Notes under the pieces: model-generated
The model's input: only the letters and a program-made list of their open reading frames with translations
The model's database searches: none
Told to the model about the DNA's origin: nothing
In this document: piece after piece, positions 41,201-48,358 of the stretch
Layout: each line of letters starts with the position of its first letter
How positions within the stretch are numbered: the stretch's first letter is position 1
NCBI GenBank assembly: GCA_039933315.1
Contig: JBDTOI010000010.1
Location: forward strand, 1-49,599
DNA: 49,599 nucleotides
Direction: 5' to 3'
DNA from: DASXRU01 sp039933315
Lineage (GTDB): Bacteria; Acidobacteriota; Blastocatellia; Pyrinomonadales; Pyrinomonadaceae
Position numbers and translations under genes: made by a program

Positions 41201-41586
41201 TCGGCGGGACGCAGCGTGAAATCGAGTTGTACATTCTGCCCGGCGATCGTTGTGAGATTGGTCTTTTCCTCCGTAGCAAAGCCCGGGGACGAAGCCTTCA
41301 GATTGTATATGCCGGGCTCCAGCTGAATCAGCCGGTAGCGACCATCATCATTTGCCACCGCGGTGCGTTTGGCGCCTGACTTCACCAGTACGGCGGTTAC
41401 GGTCGCGCCGGGGATCAACGCTCCATTTTGATCGGCGATGCGTCCTGTGATGGTGACGTTATCCAGGTCCTGAGCATGCGCTACATCGCCGGACCAGGCC
41501 GCCATGAAGACCACGGCTAACGCGAGACTAAGAAATCGAAGAAAGGCACGGAATAAAATCCTGGTGCTCATTAAGGGAAGATTCAT
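38206..41586 (-). CDS. Oar-like TonB-dependent outer-membrane receptor (second copy)
   Basis: A 1126-residue outer-membrane protein. Signal peptide (FLRFLSLALAVVFMAAWSGDVAHAQ), carboxypeptidase-regulatory-like domain (VTITGRIADQNGALIPGATV, about 45-125), TonB plug (NITIDGLDNND, then EVQVITNQFSAEYGRASGGRINVRTRGG) and a long barrel ending in Phe (IRLGVRFDF). It differs from the receptor at 2599 in most of the barrel, so it likely has another substrate. ATG 41586 is used; ATG 41571 is an alternative, and neither has a clear ribosome site. The 5' side carries a REP-like repeat. Confidence 0.92.
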   Translation of the reverse strand: MNLPLMSTRILFRAFLRFLSLALAVVFMAAWSGDVAHAQDLDNVTITGRIADQNGALIPGATVTAVLVKSGAKRTAVANDDGRYRLIQLEPGIYNLKASSPGFATEEKTNLTTIAGQNVQLDFTLRPADITATTVVVSQADAPAVDTTRTVVGGTVTTEEVESLPVNTRSALDLIFTLGGVTEEPLSTRDLAEDRNANSRGTPEEAGNFALAGGPAYSNNITIDGLDNNDDRGARERFQPSIEAIEEVQVITNQFSAEYGRASGGRINVRTRGGSNKYRGRIFEFYRNDFFNANTSNNVAKGLPLLPFEEHNPGFTLSGPVRLPLYDGRKRTFFFTAYEYDTIFDSATIDTLVPVERNPLFPIPPPSTLIGRRLEDTSTGVRAAEIAPFIETVNTPVKNHTFTTRIDHKFSDLHNGSLLYQLGRQNNLRQFGGGNRLAEALLGRTRNTDAISYSDNLVFSPTLVNQTRVQLSRLTPGVTASGGRKAVVLITLNDPLLSTDLEQRSGTLVAGSSTSGASDRRESRVQLQDILSWVRGAHALKFGADVQFIRSTFIDLSDLSGTFSFASAGDFLANAPSRFRQNFQAESTQKNTYTGFFAQDEWRLLPNLMVSYGVRYENETIVRDTNNFAPRLAAAYDPFKSGKTVIRVGAGVFYNRALVRTIDDFTLGRQQLFFDTNTIIDPATGQIGSASFHRTFIANNLHFPEVLTADSSLVKQFGVLNTNFSRQLDPSLRIPESYQANVGFERELGHKFVFEGNYTWNRGIHLWREFNVNAPRLPPGFKSFTEFLATRDFPNFLSSPTGSRPIYDVSTAGDIVRFVLAPPVPSNPNAVGQIVEFGIPISLINLNSFTSTTATEVALAALNRLRPDPTRAEVEQLISVGNSFYHGLTLELRRRFSRSKKSGFGFSFRAAYTLSHLTDDGIVNTSDALIPGDFFHERSRSLLDRRHRFVFSGTFDSPRILGKLRFSPILRLASGAPFNISIGGADRNLDDVGNDRPNFTGDLSLLQSRSPGQPIDPAILSFFSLPPIGQSGNLPRNAGSGPGLFLFDLNVTREFRLNERMRLRPVIEFDNILNKTVFSFGTEFIDFNAFAPTATPEQRQAFLDSFLVTTRTLRPRQIRLGVRFDF

Positions 41587-41948
41587 GGAATAGAAAGGGT
41601 CACGGATCCCCGTGTCTCAACAAAAATAAGCGGCTTTCGGCAGCACTACGGCGAGGGAGACTTGCAGCGAACGAAGGAGGGACTAAAAGTTCGCTCCAAC
41701 TGGAAGTGGAAGATATACACAACCCTGTTTCCAGATGGGCCAATTCGCGAGAATGTTTTTTAGAACGCCGCCTGCCGAAGGGCGAACTCTAGCATCGGGT
41801 GGAACGCAAACGCAAGGATTTAGCGCCATCGCAAAGTGGAGTTGTAGGGGCGGCACTCCGTGGCCGCCCCTGGTTGTCTCCGCCCACCTCATTGAATCCC
41901 ACGAGGGGCGGCCACGGAGTGCCGCCCCTACAAGTTAGGGAACGCACT
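41587..41948. other. Intergenic region between hspR and the TonB receptor
   Basis: About 360 bases on the upstream side of the TonB gene. It holds the REP-like doublet at 41842-41933 and a 7-bp inverted repeat AGCGAAC/GTTCGCT (41666-41695). Apparent frames crossing the repeat read protein-like strings such as GRPRSAAPT, which are a product of the repeat and not genes. Confidence 0.6.
41842..41933. repeat. REP-like inverted-repeat doublet
   Basis: Two 30-nt arms, 41842-41871 and 41904-41933, are perfect reverse complements separated by 32 nt. Each arm is also palindromic (AGGGGCGGC...GCCGCCCCT, 9-bp stem). Two hairpins or one long cruciform can form. This matches repetitive extragenic palindromes moved by RAYT transposases; no transposase is nearby. 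Confidence 0.85.
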
Positions 41949-42362
41949 TCAGCTTCGGCCTTTGCTGCCAGTTGCGGCGGCACGGCGCCGCAACACGGTG
42001 GTGCGATTGATGGCAACCAGTGCGCCTGCCTCTGGTGGGGGCGCTTCGGTGAAATGAGAAAACTCTTCGGCGTGGGCCTGCAAATACTGGAAGAAACGCT
42101 CAAACTCGCGCTGCATGGCGTCCATCTTTTCCCGCATATTAAGAATGATTTCGACCCCGGCCAGGTTAACTCCCAAGTCTCGGGTCAGGGAAAGAATGAC
42201 TTCTAATCGTTCCAGATCAGTGTCGGTGTAGAGTCGCGTATTGCCGTCGGAACGGGACGGCTTGAGCAACCCCTCGCGCTCATACAAACGCAGCGTCTGC
42301 GGATGAATATCAAATTGCTCCGCGACGGCGCTGATAGTAAATGTATGAGCCTTACGTTTCAT
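41949..42362 (-). CDS. hspR: MerR-family heat-shock repressor HspR
   Basis: A 137-residue regulator. The winged-helix HTH is at the N-terminus (FTISAVAEQFDIHPQTLRLYEREGLLKPSRSDGNTRLYTDTDLERLEVI), the signature of MerR proteins, and the R-L-Y-E-R-E-G-L form is that of HspR. A coiled-coil follows (MREKMDAMQREFERFFQYLQ). HspR binds HAIR operators and, with DnaK as corepressor, turns off the heat-shock operon. It is the last gene of dnaK-dnaJ-hspR, about 130 nt after dnaJ. Confidence 0.9.
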   Translation of the reverse strand: MKRKAHTFTISAVAEQFDIHPQTLRLYEREGLLKPSRSDGNTRLYTDTDLERLEVILSLTRDLGVNLAGVEIILNMREKMDAMQREFERFFQYLQAHAEEFSHFTEAPPPEAGALVAINRTTVLRRRAAATGSKGRS

Positions 42363-42490
42363 TGCCGATTTCCAATTGCCAATTGCCGATTTAGTTCGTT
42401 TCCCATTCGGGTTATCTTATTCCCAAGTTATTAGCATGCTTCCGGTTCACCGTTTGCAAATTGGCAATCGGCAATCGGAAATTGGCAATT
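42363..42490. repeat. Inverted-repeat element in the hspR-dnaJ gap
   Basis: The left arm (42363-42392) is built of TTGCCAATTGCCGATTT units and the right arm (42458-42490) of AATTGGCAATCGGCAATCGG units, so the arms are complementary in part and enclose about 65 nt. The element spans the whole gap from the hspR start to the dnaJ stop codon. A close relative fills the dnaJ-dnaK gap. Confidence 0.75.
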
Positions 42491-43658
42491 ACTCGAGTCC
42501 CATCGCGACGCGCGGATTGTCCGGATTCATCTGGCCGTAGCGTCGCAGCAAATCCTTAGTTTCTTCCGAAATCACCTTGGGCAAAATTACCTGCACCTCT
42601 ACGAACTGATCCCCATGCGCCGACGCATCTCGCAAGGATGGCGCGCCGCGTTCCCGCAGTCGGAATTTCTGCCCTGACTGCGTGCCCGGCGGAACTCGTA
42701 ACTGCGCTTTGCCTTCGACGGTAGGCACTTCGATCTTTGCGCCCAGGGCCGCCTCGGGCACGGTTATCGGAACGGTCACGTAAATGTTATCGCCCTTGCG
42801 CGTAAAGTATTTGTGCTGGCCCACGTTGGTGATGATGTGCAAGTCGCCGTTGGGCGCGCCCAATCTCCCGCCATGGCCTTTGCCGGGAATGCGCACACGC
42901 GATCCGGTATCAACGCCGGCAGGAATTCGCACCTTCACCGTCTCCGTCTTCGGCAGAGTGCCCTTGCCTTTGCAAAGCGAACAGGGCGGGCGTCGTCGTC
43001 CCGTCCCCTGGCAGTCCTGGCACTCCTGCGTGAAGCGTAGTCGGCCGCCGGCGCGTTGAACCTGTCCTGTCCCTTTGCAGGTAGTACAGGTCACTACCGA
43101 CCCGCCCGTGTCGCCGGCGCCATGACATCGCGAGCACTGTTCGGAACGATTGACGGTGATGTTGGTGGTAAGTCCTGTAATTGCTTCTTCGAAGGTCAGC
43201 GCCAGAGGCATCTCAATATCGGCGCCGCGCTGCGGTTGCGGACGCGGCGGTTCACGTTCCGCTTTGCCGCCGCTCCCGCTGAAAAGATCGGCGAAGATGT
43301 CCTTAAAACTGGAGCCGCCGGTGGAAGGACTGGCAGCGCCCCAGTCGAAGCCATGAAAATCAAACCCGCCAGTGCCAAATCCTGGACCAGCCCCGGCGCC
43401 GGGCGTGGCCCCGCGAGCCGCCGCGTCGGCTAGATTATCTGAATACTGCCCAAAGCGATCATAAACCGAGCGCTTCTTAGGATCTGACAAAACGTCGAAG
43501 GCTTCGGTGGTTTGCTTGAATCGCTCCTCGGATGCTTTATCACCCGGGTTAACATCGGGGTGATGCTTGCGCGCAAGACGACGATAAGCCTTCTTGATCT
43601 CTTCCGGCTTCGCGTCCCGCTTAACACCGAGGGTTTTGTAATAGTCTTCTTTGGCCAT
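42489..43658 (-). CDS. dnaJ: Chaperone DnaJ
   Basis: A 389-residue Hsp40. J domain with HPD (KEDYYKTLGVKRDAKPEEI... ARKHHPDVNPG), a Gly/Phe-rich part (GAGPGFGTGGFDFHGF), and the zinc domain with all four repeats: CSRCHGAG, CTTCKGTG, CQDCQGTG, CSLCKGKG. The C-terminal substrate domain is complete. It stimulates DnaK ATPase and delivers substrates. ATG 43658 is taken because MAKEDYYKTLG is the usual start; ATG 43667 is possible. The gene sits between two repeat elements. Confidence 0.93.
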   Translation of the reverse strand: MAKEDYYKTLGVKRDAKPEEIKKAYRRLARKHHPDVNPGDKASEERFKQTTEAFDVLSDPKKRSVYDRFGQYSDNLADAAARGATPGAGAGPGFGTGGFDFHGFDWGAASPSTGGSSFKDIFADLFSGSGGKAEREPPRPQPQRGADIEMPLALTFEEAITGLTTNITVNRSEQCSRCHGAGDTGGSVVTCTTCKGTGQVQRAGGRLRFTQECQDCQGTGRRRPPCSLCKGKGTLPKTETVKVRIPAGVDTGSRVRIPGKGHGGRLGAPNGDLHIITNVGQHKYFTRKGDNIYVTVPITVPEAALGAKIEVPTVEGKAQLRVPPGTQSGQKFRLRERGAPSLRDASAHGDQFVEVQVILPKVISEETKDLLRRYGQMNPDNPRVAMGLE

Positions 43659-43665
43659 CACGAAC

Positions 43666-43777
43666 ATTGCCAATTGCCGAATGCCGATTGACCTCTGACC
43701 TCAGGCGCTTTGATAAGTTAGACAAAGCGAGTCAGGCTAAGGACCAATCGGCAATCAGAAATCGGCAATTGGAAATT
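43666..43777. repeat. Inverted-repeat element in the dnaJ-dnaK gap
   Basis: The left arm (43666-43690: ATTGCCAATTGCCGAATGCC...) and right arm (43745-43777: CAATCGGCAATC...GGCAATTGG) use the same units as the element at 42363-42490. Both elements meet a stop codon TAATT on the minus strand. Such paired arms suit a MITE-like or REP-like mobile unit. Confidence 0.75.
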
Positions 43778-45701
43778 ACTTGTTCTCGTCCACGTCAACG
43801 TATTCAGCATCGATGACGTTGTCGTCGCCGCCCTGCCCTGACTGACCGGACGCGGCGCCAGCGGCCGAGGCTTGTCCCGCTTCATCGGTAGAGCCCGAGG
43901 ACGACGCAGTCTGGTAAAGCGCCTCCGCCATCTTGTGCGATACGGTCTGGAGAGCGTTGAAGGCATCGGTCATCCTTTGCACCCCGCCCTCTTCCGTTGC
44001 CTTCTTGGCATCGGCAATGGCCGTTTCCACTTCCCCGGCTACCGCGCCAACCTTCTCGCGATTCTCATTGAGGGTCTTCTCCATTTGATAGACCAGAGTG
44101 TCGAGGCGGTTGCGCGCTTCGATCTCTTCGCGTTTCTGCACATCTTCCGCCGAGTGAGACTCAGCATCGCGCATCATGCGATCGATCTCGTCCTTGGAAA
44201 GTCCGGATGAAGCAGTAATAGTGATCTTCTGCTCCCGGCCTGTACCCATGTCCTTGGCGGAGACATTAACGATGCCATTCGCGTCGATGTCGAACGTAAC
44301 CTCGACCTGCGGCATGCCACGCGGCGCCGGCGGAATGCCGACCAGGTGGAACTTGCCCAGAGTTCGATTGTCGGCCGCCATTGGACGCTCACCCTGCAGC
44401 ACATGAACCTCAACCGAAGTCTGGTTATCCGAAGCGGTCGAGAAAACTTCCGACTTGCGAGTAGGAATGGTCGTGTTCCGTTCGATGAGTTTAGTAGCAA
44501 CCCCGCCAAGCGTCTCGATGCCGAGGCTGAGCGGTGTGACGTCAAGCAAGAGGATGTCCGTCTTCTCGCCCGAGAGCACGCCGGCCTGCACAGCGGCGCC
44601 GACGGCTACCACTTCGTCCGGATTTACGCTCTTGTTTGGTTCCTTGCCAAAGATACCCTTGACGATCTCCTGCACTTTCGGAATTCGCGTCGAGCCTCCG
44701 ACCAGCACCACCTCGTCAACTTTTCCCGCAGGAACGCCTGAGTCTTTAATCGCTTTTTCAACCGGCCCTCTCAAGCGTTCCAGGATCGGATCTACCAACT
44801 GTTCGAACTTGGCGCGGGTAAGCTTCATTACCAGGTGCTTTGGCCCGGACTGGTCCGCTGTAATGAAGGGAAGATTGATTTCTGTTTCCATCGCAGTGGA
44901 TAACTCAATCTTCGCTTTTTCGGCAGCTTCCTTCAGCCGCTGCAAAGCCATCTTGTCGTTCGAGAGGTCAATGCCCTGGTCGCGCTTGAACTCCTCCGTG
45001 ATCCATTCCATCAACCGTTCGTCGATGTCATCGCCGCCGAGATGGGTATCGCCATTGGTTGACTTTACTTCGACCACACCTTCGCCCACTTCCAGAATAG
45101 AGATGTCAAAGGTGCCGCCGCCAAAATCGAATACCGCAATCGTCTCGTCTTTCTTCTTGTCCAGGCCATAGGCCAGCGCTGCCGCCGTAGGCTCGTTGAC
45201 GATACGCATTACTTCCAGTCCGGCAATCTTGCCCGCGTCCTTGGTGGCTTGCCGCTGTGAGTCATTGAAGTACGCCGGGACAGTGATGACCGCCTTTTCG
45301 ACCTTTTGGCCCAGGTAGTCTTCTGCCGACTGCTTCATCTTCTGCAGAATCATGGCCGAGATCTCGGGTGGGCTGTATTCCTTGCCACCAGCCAGGACCC
45401 GCACGTCGCCGCCCGGGCCCGTCCCCTGAACTTTATATGGGACCTGCTTGATCTCTTCGGACACCTCGCTGAAGCGGCGTCCCATAAATCGCTTTATTGA
45501 ATAAACCGTGTTCTCGGGATTAGTGACGGCCTGGCGCTTGGCTACCTGGCCGACGAGCCGGTTGCCGTCTTTGGTGAATGCCACGACCGACGGGGTGGTT
45601 CGTCCCCCCTCCGAGTTGGTAATAACTGTGGGCTCTCCGCCCTCCATCACGGCCACGACCGAGTTAGTCGTACCGAGGTCAATTCCTATGATCTTGCTCA
45701 T
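43776..45701 (-). CDS. dnaK: Chaperone DnaK (Hsp70)
   Basis: A 641-residue Hsp70. ATG 45701 (GGGAG upstream) begins MSKIIGIDLGTTNSVVAVM; an in-frame ATG at 45779 would add an unlikely 26-residue extension. Signatures: IDLGTTNS, VFDFGGGTFDISIL, VVLVGGSTRIPKVQ, and the C-terminal VIDAEYVDVDE tail. It folds proteins with DnaJ and GrpE and is also corepressor of HspR. It is the first gene of the operon; the region upstream carries a promoter overlapping a HAIR-like site. No grpE gene lies within the operon. Confidence 0.97.
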   Translation of the reverse strand: MSKIIGIDLGTTNSVVAVMEGGEPTVITNSEGGRTTPSVVAFTKDGNRLVGQVAKRQAVTNPENTVYSIKRFMGRRFSEVSEEIKQVPYKVQGTGPGGDVRVLAGGKEYSPPEISAMILQKMKQSAEDYLGQKVEKAVITVPAYFNDSQRQATKDAGKIAGLEVMRIVNEPTAAALAYGLDKKKDETIAVFDFGGGTFDISILEVGEGVVEVKSTNGDTHLGGDDIDERLMEWITEEFKRDQGIDLSNDKMALQRLKEAAEKAKIELSTAMETEINLPFITADQSGPKHLVMKLTRAKFEQLVDPILERLRGPVEKAIKDSGVPAGKVDEVVLVGGSTRIPKVQEIVKGIFGKEPNKSVNPDEVVAVGAAVQAGVLSGEKTDILLLDVTPLSLGIETLGGVATKLIERNTTIPTRKSEVFSTASDNQTSVEVHVLQGERPMAADNRTLGKFHLVGIPPAPRGMPQVEVTFDIDANGIVNVSAKDMGTGREQKITITASSGLSKDEIDRMMRDAESHSAEDVQKREEIEARNRLDTLVYQMEKTLNENREKVGAVAGEVETAIADAKKATEEGGVQRMTDAFNALQTVSHKMAEALYQTASSSGSTDEAGQASAAGAASGQSGQGGDDNVIDAEYVDVDENK

Positions 45702-45832
45702 TGTTGATAGTCTCCCAATATTTGATTGGCCGGGTCGAAGGCGACCCTGCCCCAACTTTTCGCGCCCATCCGCTGGCATCAGTCCCTCAACAAGCTCCGA
45801 AGGCCCGTCAGCATTAGGTTGAACGCCACGCC

Positions 45833-45862
45833 AATATAATACCTGAGTCTGGCCTTGTCAAC
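45833..45862 (-). promoter_or_regulatory. dnaK promoter with overlapping HAIR-like HspR operator
   Basis: On the minus strand, TTGACA (plus 45856-45861) and TATATT (plus 45833-45838) are 17 nt apart. Overlapping them, GTTGACA-N7-ACTCAGG (plus 45842-45862) matches the HAIR consensus CTTGAGT-N7-ACTCAAG at 10 of 14 positions. A bound HspR would cover the -35 box and the spacer. Confidence 0.6.
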
Positions 45863-45951
45863 TTTTGATAGTGTCTTGGTAGGGTGGTTCGAACGGTGAT
45901 AGAAAGCAGGCTGAAATGCGGGGGTCTGGGGGTTCCAGGCCAACCCGGGGA

Positions 45952-46542
45952 CTAGGGTTGGCGGCGCTCCTCGTTGAGCAATCGGGAGACGAAGAAGACG
46001 TAATGGGCCCCGGACAGGACGGCCAGGCCGACCACTATGGCATACACGGTTGGCAAGTAATAGCCGGTGCCATAAGGAAAGCTGGCGGCAAAGATGATGA
46101 TGGCGATGGCCGCTATCTGCACGGTCGTGCTTATCTTCCCCAGGAAGGAAGGACGAAACCCGCGAAAGCCCGTCATGATATTAATAGCGGCCGCTCCGAC
46201 CAGGATAAAGACATCGCGACTGATCACTGCGATGGTGACCCAGAAGGGCACTGGCAAATGGGCCGGCAACGGCGTGGGAAAGACGCCGCGCATGGAGAGC
46301 ACTATGAAAGAGGTTACCAGCATCAGCTTGTCGGCGATGGGATCGAGGACCGTGCCCAGTTGTGATTCTTGAGAGAAGCGCCGGGCCAATAAGCCATCGA
46401 GTCCATCTGTCACACCCGCGAGAACGAAGACCGCGAGTGCCAGCAGGAATTTTTGATAAAAAAGCAGCGAGACAAAGATCGGAATCAATACCATGCGAAA
46501 CATGGTAAGCAGGTTAGGGATGGTGATGATTCGGGAGGACAT
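45952..46542 (-). CDS. pgsA: CDP-diacylglycerol-glycerol-3-phosphate 3-phosphatidyltransferase
   Basis: A 196-residue inner-membrane CDP-alcohol phosphotransferase. The CAP motif is exact: D46-x2-D49-G50-x2-A53-R54-x8-G63-x3-D67-x3-D71 (DGLDGLLARRFSQESQLG...DPIAD). PNLLTMFRMVLIPIF is the usual PgsA start, and several membrane helices follow. It makes phosphatidylglycerophosphate, the precursor of phosphatidylglycerol. It is preceded by a metallophosphoesterase and followed, after 250 nt, by dnaK. Confidence 0.93.
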   Translation of the reverse strand: MSSRIITIPNLLTMFRMVLIPIFVSLLFYQKFLLALAVFVLAGVTDGLDGLLARRFSQESQLGTVLDPIADKLMLVTSFIVLSMRGVFPTPLPAHLPVPFWVTIAVISRDVFILVGAAAINIMTGFRGFRPSFLGKISTTVQIAAIAIIIFAASFPYGTGYYLPTVYAIVVGLAVLSGAHYVFFVSRLLNEERRQP

Positions 46543-46629
46543 TCAGGTTAGTAAAAGGGAATCGTGAATAGCAGATAGCTGGGCGGCGCAGTTTGAAAAG
46601 CTATTCACAGTCGCCGATTTACTACCTGT

Positions 46630-47496
46630 TCAAGTGGTTCGTAGTTCAATCAGGGAAACTTCCGGAGGGCAACCGTATCGAATTGGTAAGACGACCGTTC
46701 CCAGGCCACGCGTCACGTAGATCTGGGTGTGGCCGCTGCGTCCCAGGCCTTTAAGCATACGCCGGCGTGGCCGGCCGGAAACACTCCGCTCAGATCGCCA
46801 GGCGACCTGGCCGCCGTGGGTATGACCGCTGAGCACCAAATCAACCCCGGCTCGCGCGGCCCGGCGCAGAATAATTGGATTGTGTGCCAGCAATAACTTC
46901 ATCTCGCTTTCTCGAGAGCCCGCAAGAGCCAACGGCAGATCTTCGAGTCCCACCATCGTATCGTCGACACCTGCGAGCCAAAACGAACCGCCGCGCTGTT
47001 CGAACCGCAGGCCCTCATTGATCAGCACGTGTATGCCCTCAGCGCGGAAGAGGTCCGTAATCAAGGCAGCATCAGTCCAGTGATCGTGATTGCCCAGGAC
47101 GGCATAGACACCATATCGCGCCCGCAAGCGGCCCACCATTTCCGCGCAGCGAGCGGCATAACTGCGATCGTGCGAAATATAATCTCCGGTTAGAGCGACA
47201 ATGTCCGGCTCCAGACGGTTGGCCATCTCGATTGCGCGCTCGATTTGCTCGGTGCCCGTGAAGGGACTGTGGTGAAGATCAGACAAATGCACGATCTTCA
47301 TCCCTTCCAGTTCTGCCGGCAGTTTGCTGAGAATTACTGGCTGATGTTCGACAGTAAGTAAGAAGGGCTCGGTGAGCGCGTTGCGCGCCGCCTGAGCTAC
47401 GCCCGTCGCCAGCGCGCGCAGAGGGGTATCTTTTTGGGAAAATCCCTTGCGGCGGGGGGCTCGAATGCGTGCTGTTCCTTTAATGGAATAAGGCAT
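46630..47496 (-). CDS. YkuE-like metallophosphoesterase
   Basis: A 288-residue calcineurin-like phosphoesterase. Metal motifs: HLSDLHHSPF, ALTGDYISH, LGNHDHW, HNPIILRRA and LSGHTHGGQ. The combination fits the YkuE/LpxG-like group that cleaves lipid-linked pyrophosphates or other esters at the membrane; the lipid A role is not shown here. A basic N-terminus is present without a clear signal peptide or membrane helix. It precedes pgsA by 87 nt on the same strand. Confidence 0.85.
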   Translation of the reverse strand: MPYSIKGTARIRAPRRKGFSQKDTPLRALATGVAQAARNALTEPFLLTVEHQPVILSKLPAELEGMKIVHLSDLHHSPFTGTEQIERAIEMANRLEPDIVALTGDYISHDRSYAARCAEMVGRLRARYGVYAVLGNHDHWTDAALITDLFRAEGIHVLINEGLRFEQRGGSFWLAGVDDTMVGLEDLPLALAGSRESEMKLLLAHNPIILRRAARAGVDLVLSGHTHGGQVAWRSERSVSGRPRRRMLKGLGRSGHTQIYVTRGLGTVVLPIRYGCPPEVSLIELRTT

Positions 47497-47812
47497 TGTG
47501 TATTTGGGGCAGAGTATTTGGTGGCCTGTACTCTTAAGGAATTGTGGTCACCTATGAAGTTGGCGATTATAAGTTCGGGTCGGGCCGATCGCAAGCTGGC
47601 GGGTCAGGATTAGTGATTTATTGCGCGATTACCCAATGAATTGGGACAAGAGAAAAATAGTCCAGGAATTGGATGGGCGTCAGAAAGGCCCGATTCAGGG
47701 CGTTGCCGGCATGTGTTTAGAGGCGCAATTCGGACCCCTGGCGGGCGACATTTCGATTCGGATAACTTAATATGTCGATGCTCAACACCCTATCGCGAAA
47801 GGACTCTGTCCT
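47497..47812. other. Divergent intergenic region (metallophosphoesterase / DoxX)
   Basis: About 315 bases. A perfect palindrome CCCAAT-GA-ATTGGG lies at 47632-47645 and could be an operator. A 44-codon frame from 47636 to 47770 overlaps it but has no ribosome site, so I do not call it. No convincing promoter pair was found. Confidence 0.5.
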
Positions 47813-48244
47813 ATGTTCCGAACGTTAATCAAAACGTGGCCTGTCTGGATGACACTGCCGATACGGCTCGCGCTGGGCGGAATTTTCATAGCCCATGGAG
47901 CGCAAAAGGTGCTGGGAAGTTTCAATGGTCCTGGATTCAATACCTTCATTTCATACCCTGCGCCCTATTCGTTCATGCGGCCTGCGTGGTTGTGGATGGC
48001 TGCGGCGGCTATTTCGGAGTTCGTTGGCGGAATACTGGTTGTGCTCGGGCTCTTGACGAGAGTGGGAGCGTTCTTCATAGCAGTGACGATGGTAGTAGCA
48101 ATCTTTGGCGTTCACTGGCCGGCTTTTTTTGGCGCCAAAGGCATTGAGTATCCCCTGGCTCTGCTGGCAATGACGGTAGCCCTATTAATCTCCGGCGGCG
48201 GGTATGCTTCATTTGATAAAGCACTGATGCGTGGACGATACTAG
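47813..48244 (+). CDS. DoxX-family membrane protein
   Basis: A 143-residue inner-membrane protein with four helices: LPIRLALGGIFIAHGAQKVLG (DoxX signature), WMAAAAISEFVGGILVVLGLL, VGAFFIAVTMVVAIFGVHW and EYPLALLAMTVALLISGG. DoxX proteins are quinol-oxidase-like or redox-detoxification subunits, often of unproven function. AAAGGAC lies 9 nt before ATG 47813. Confidence 0.9.
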   Translation: MFRTLIKTWPVWMTLPIRLALGGIFIAHGAQKVLGSFNGPGFNTFISYPAPYSFMRPAWLWMAAAAISEFVGGILVVLGLLTRVGAFFIAVTMVVAIFGVHWPAFFGAKGIEYPLALLAMTVALLISGGGYASFDKALMRGRY

Positions 48245-48358
48245 TTGAGTTCAAGTTTTTCGGCTTCAAAGTTCGGCGCTTGAGCTGGCTGTTTCACGGA
48301 GTTCCTACAATGACTTTCGCAGCTTGAAACACCAGATCTGAAACCTCAATCAACGGGC

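Noticed and set aside
41789..42103. Frame across the REP-like doublet with GRPRSAAPT-type strings
   Set aside because: The translated strings come from the palindromic repeat; it also overlaps hspR in another frame.
47636..47770. 44-codon frame upstream of DoxX
   Set aside because: No ribosome site, and composition not clearly coding.
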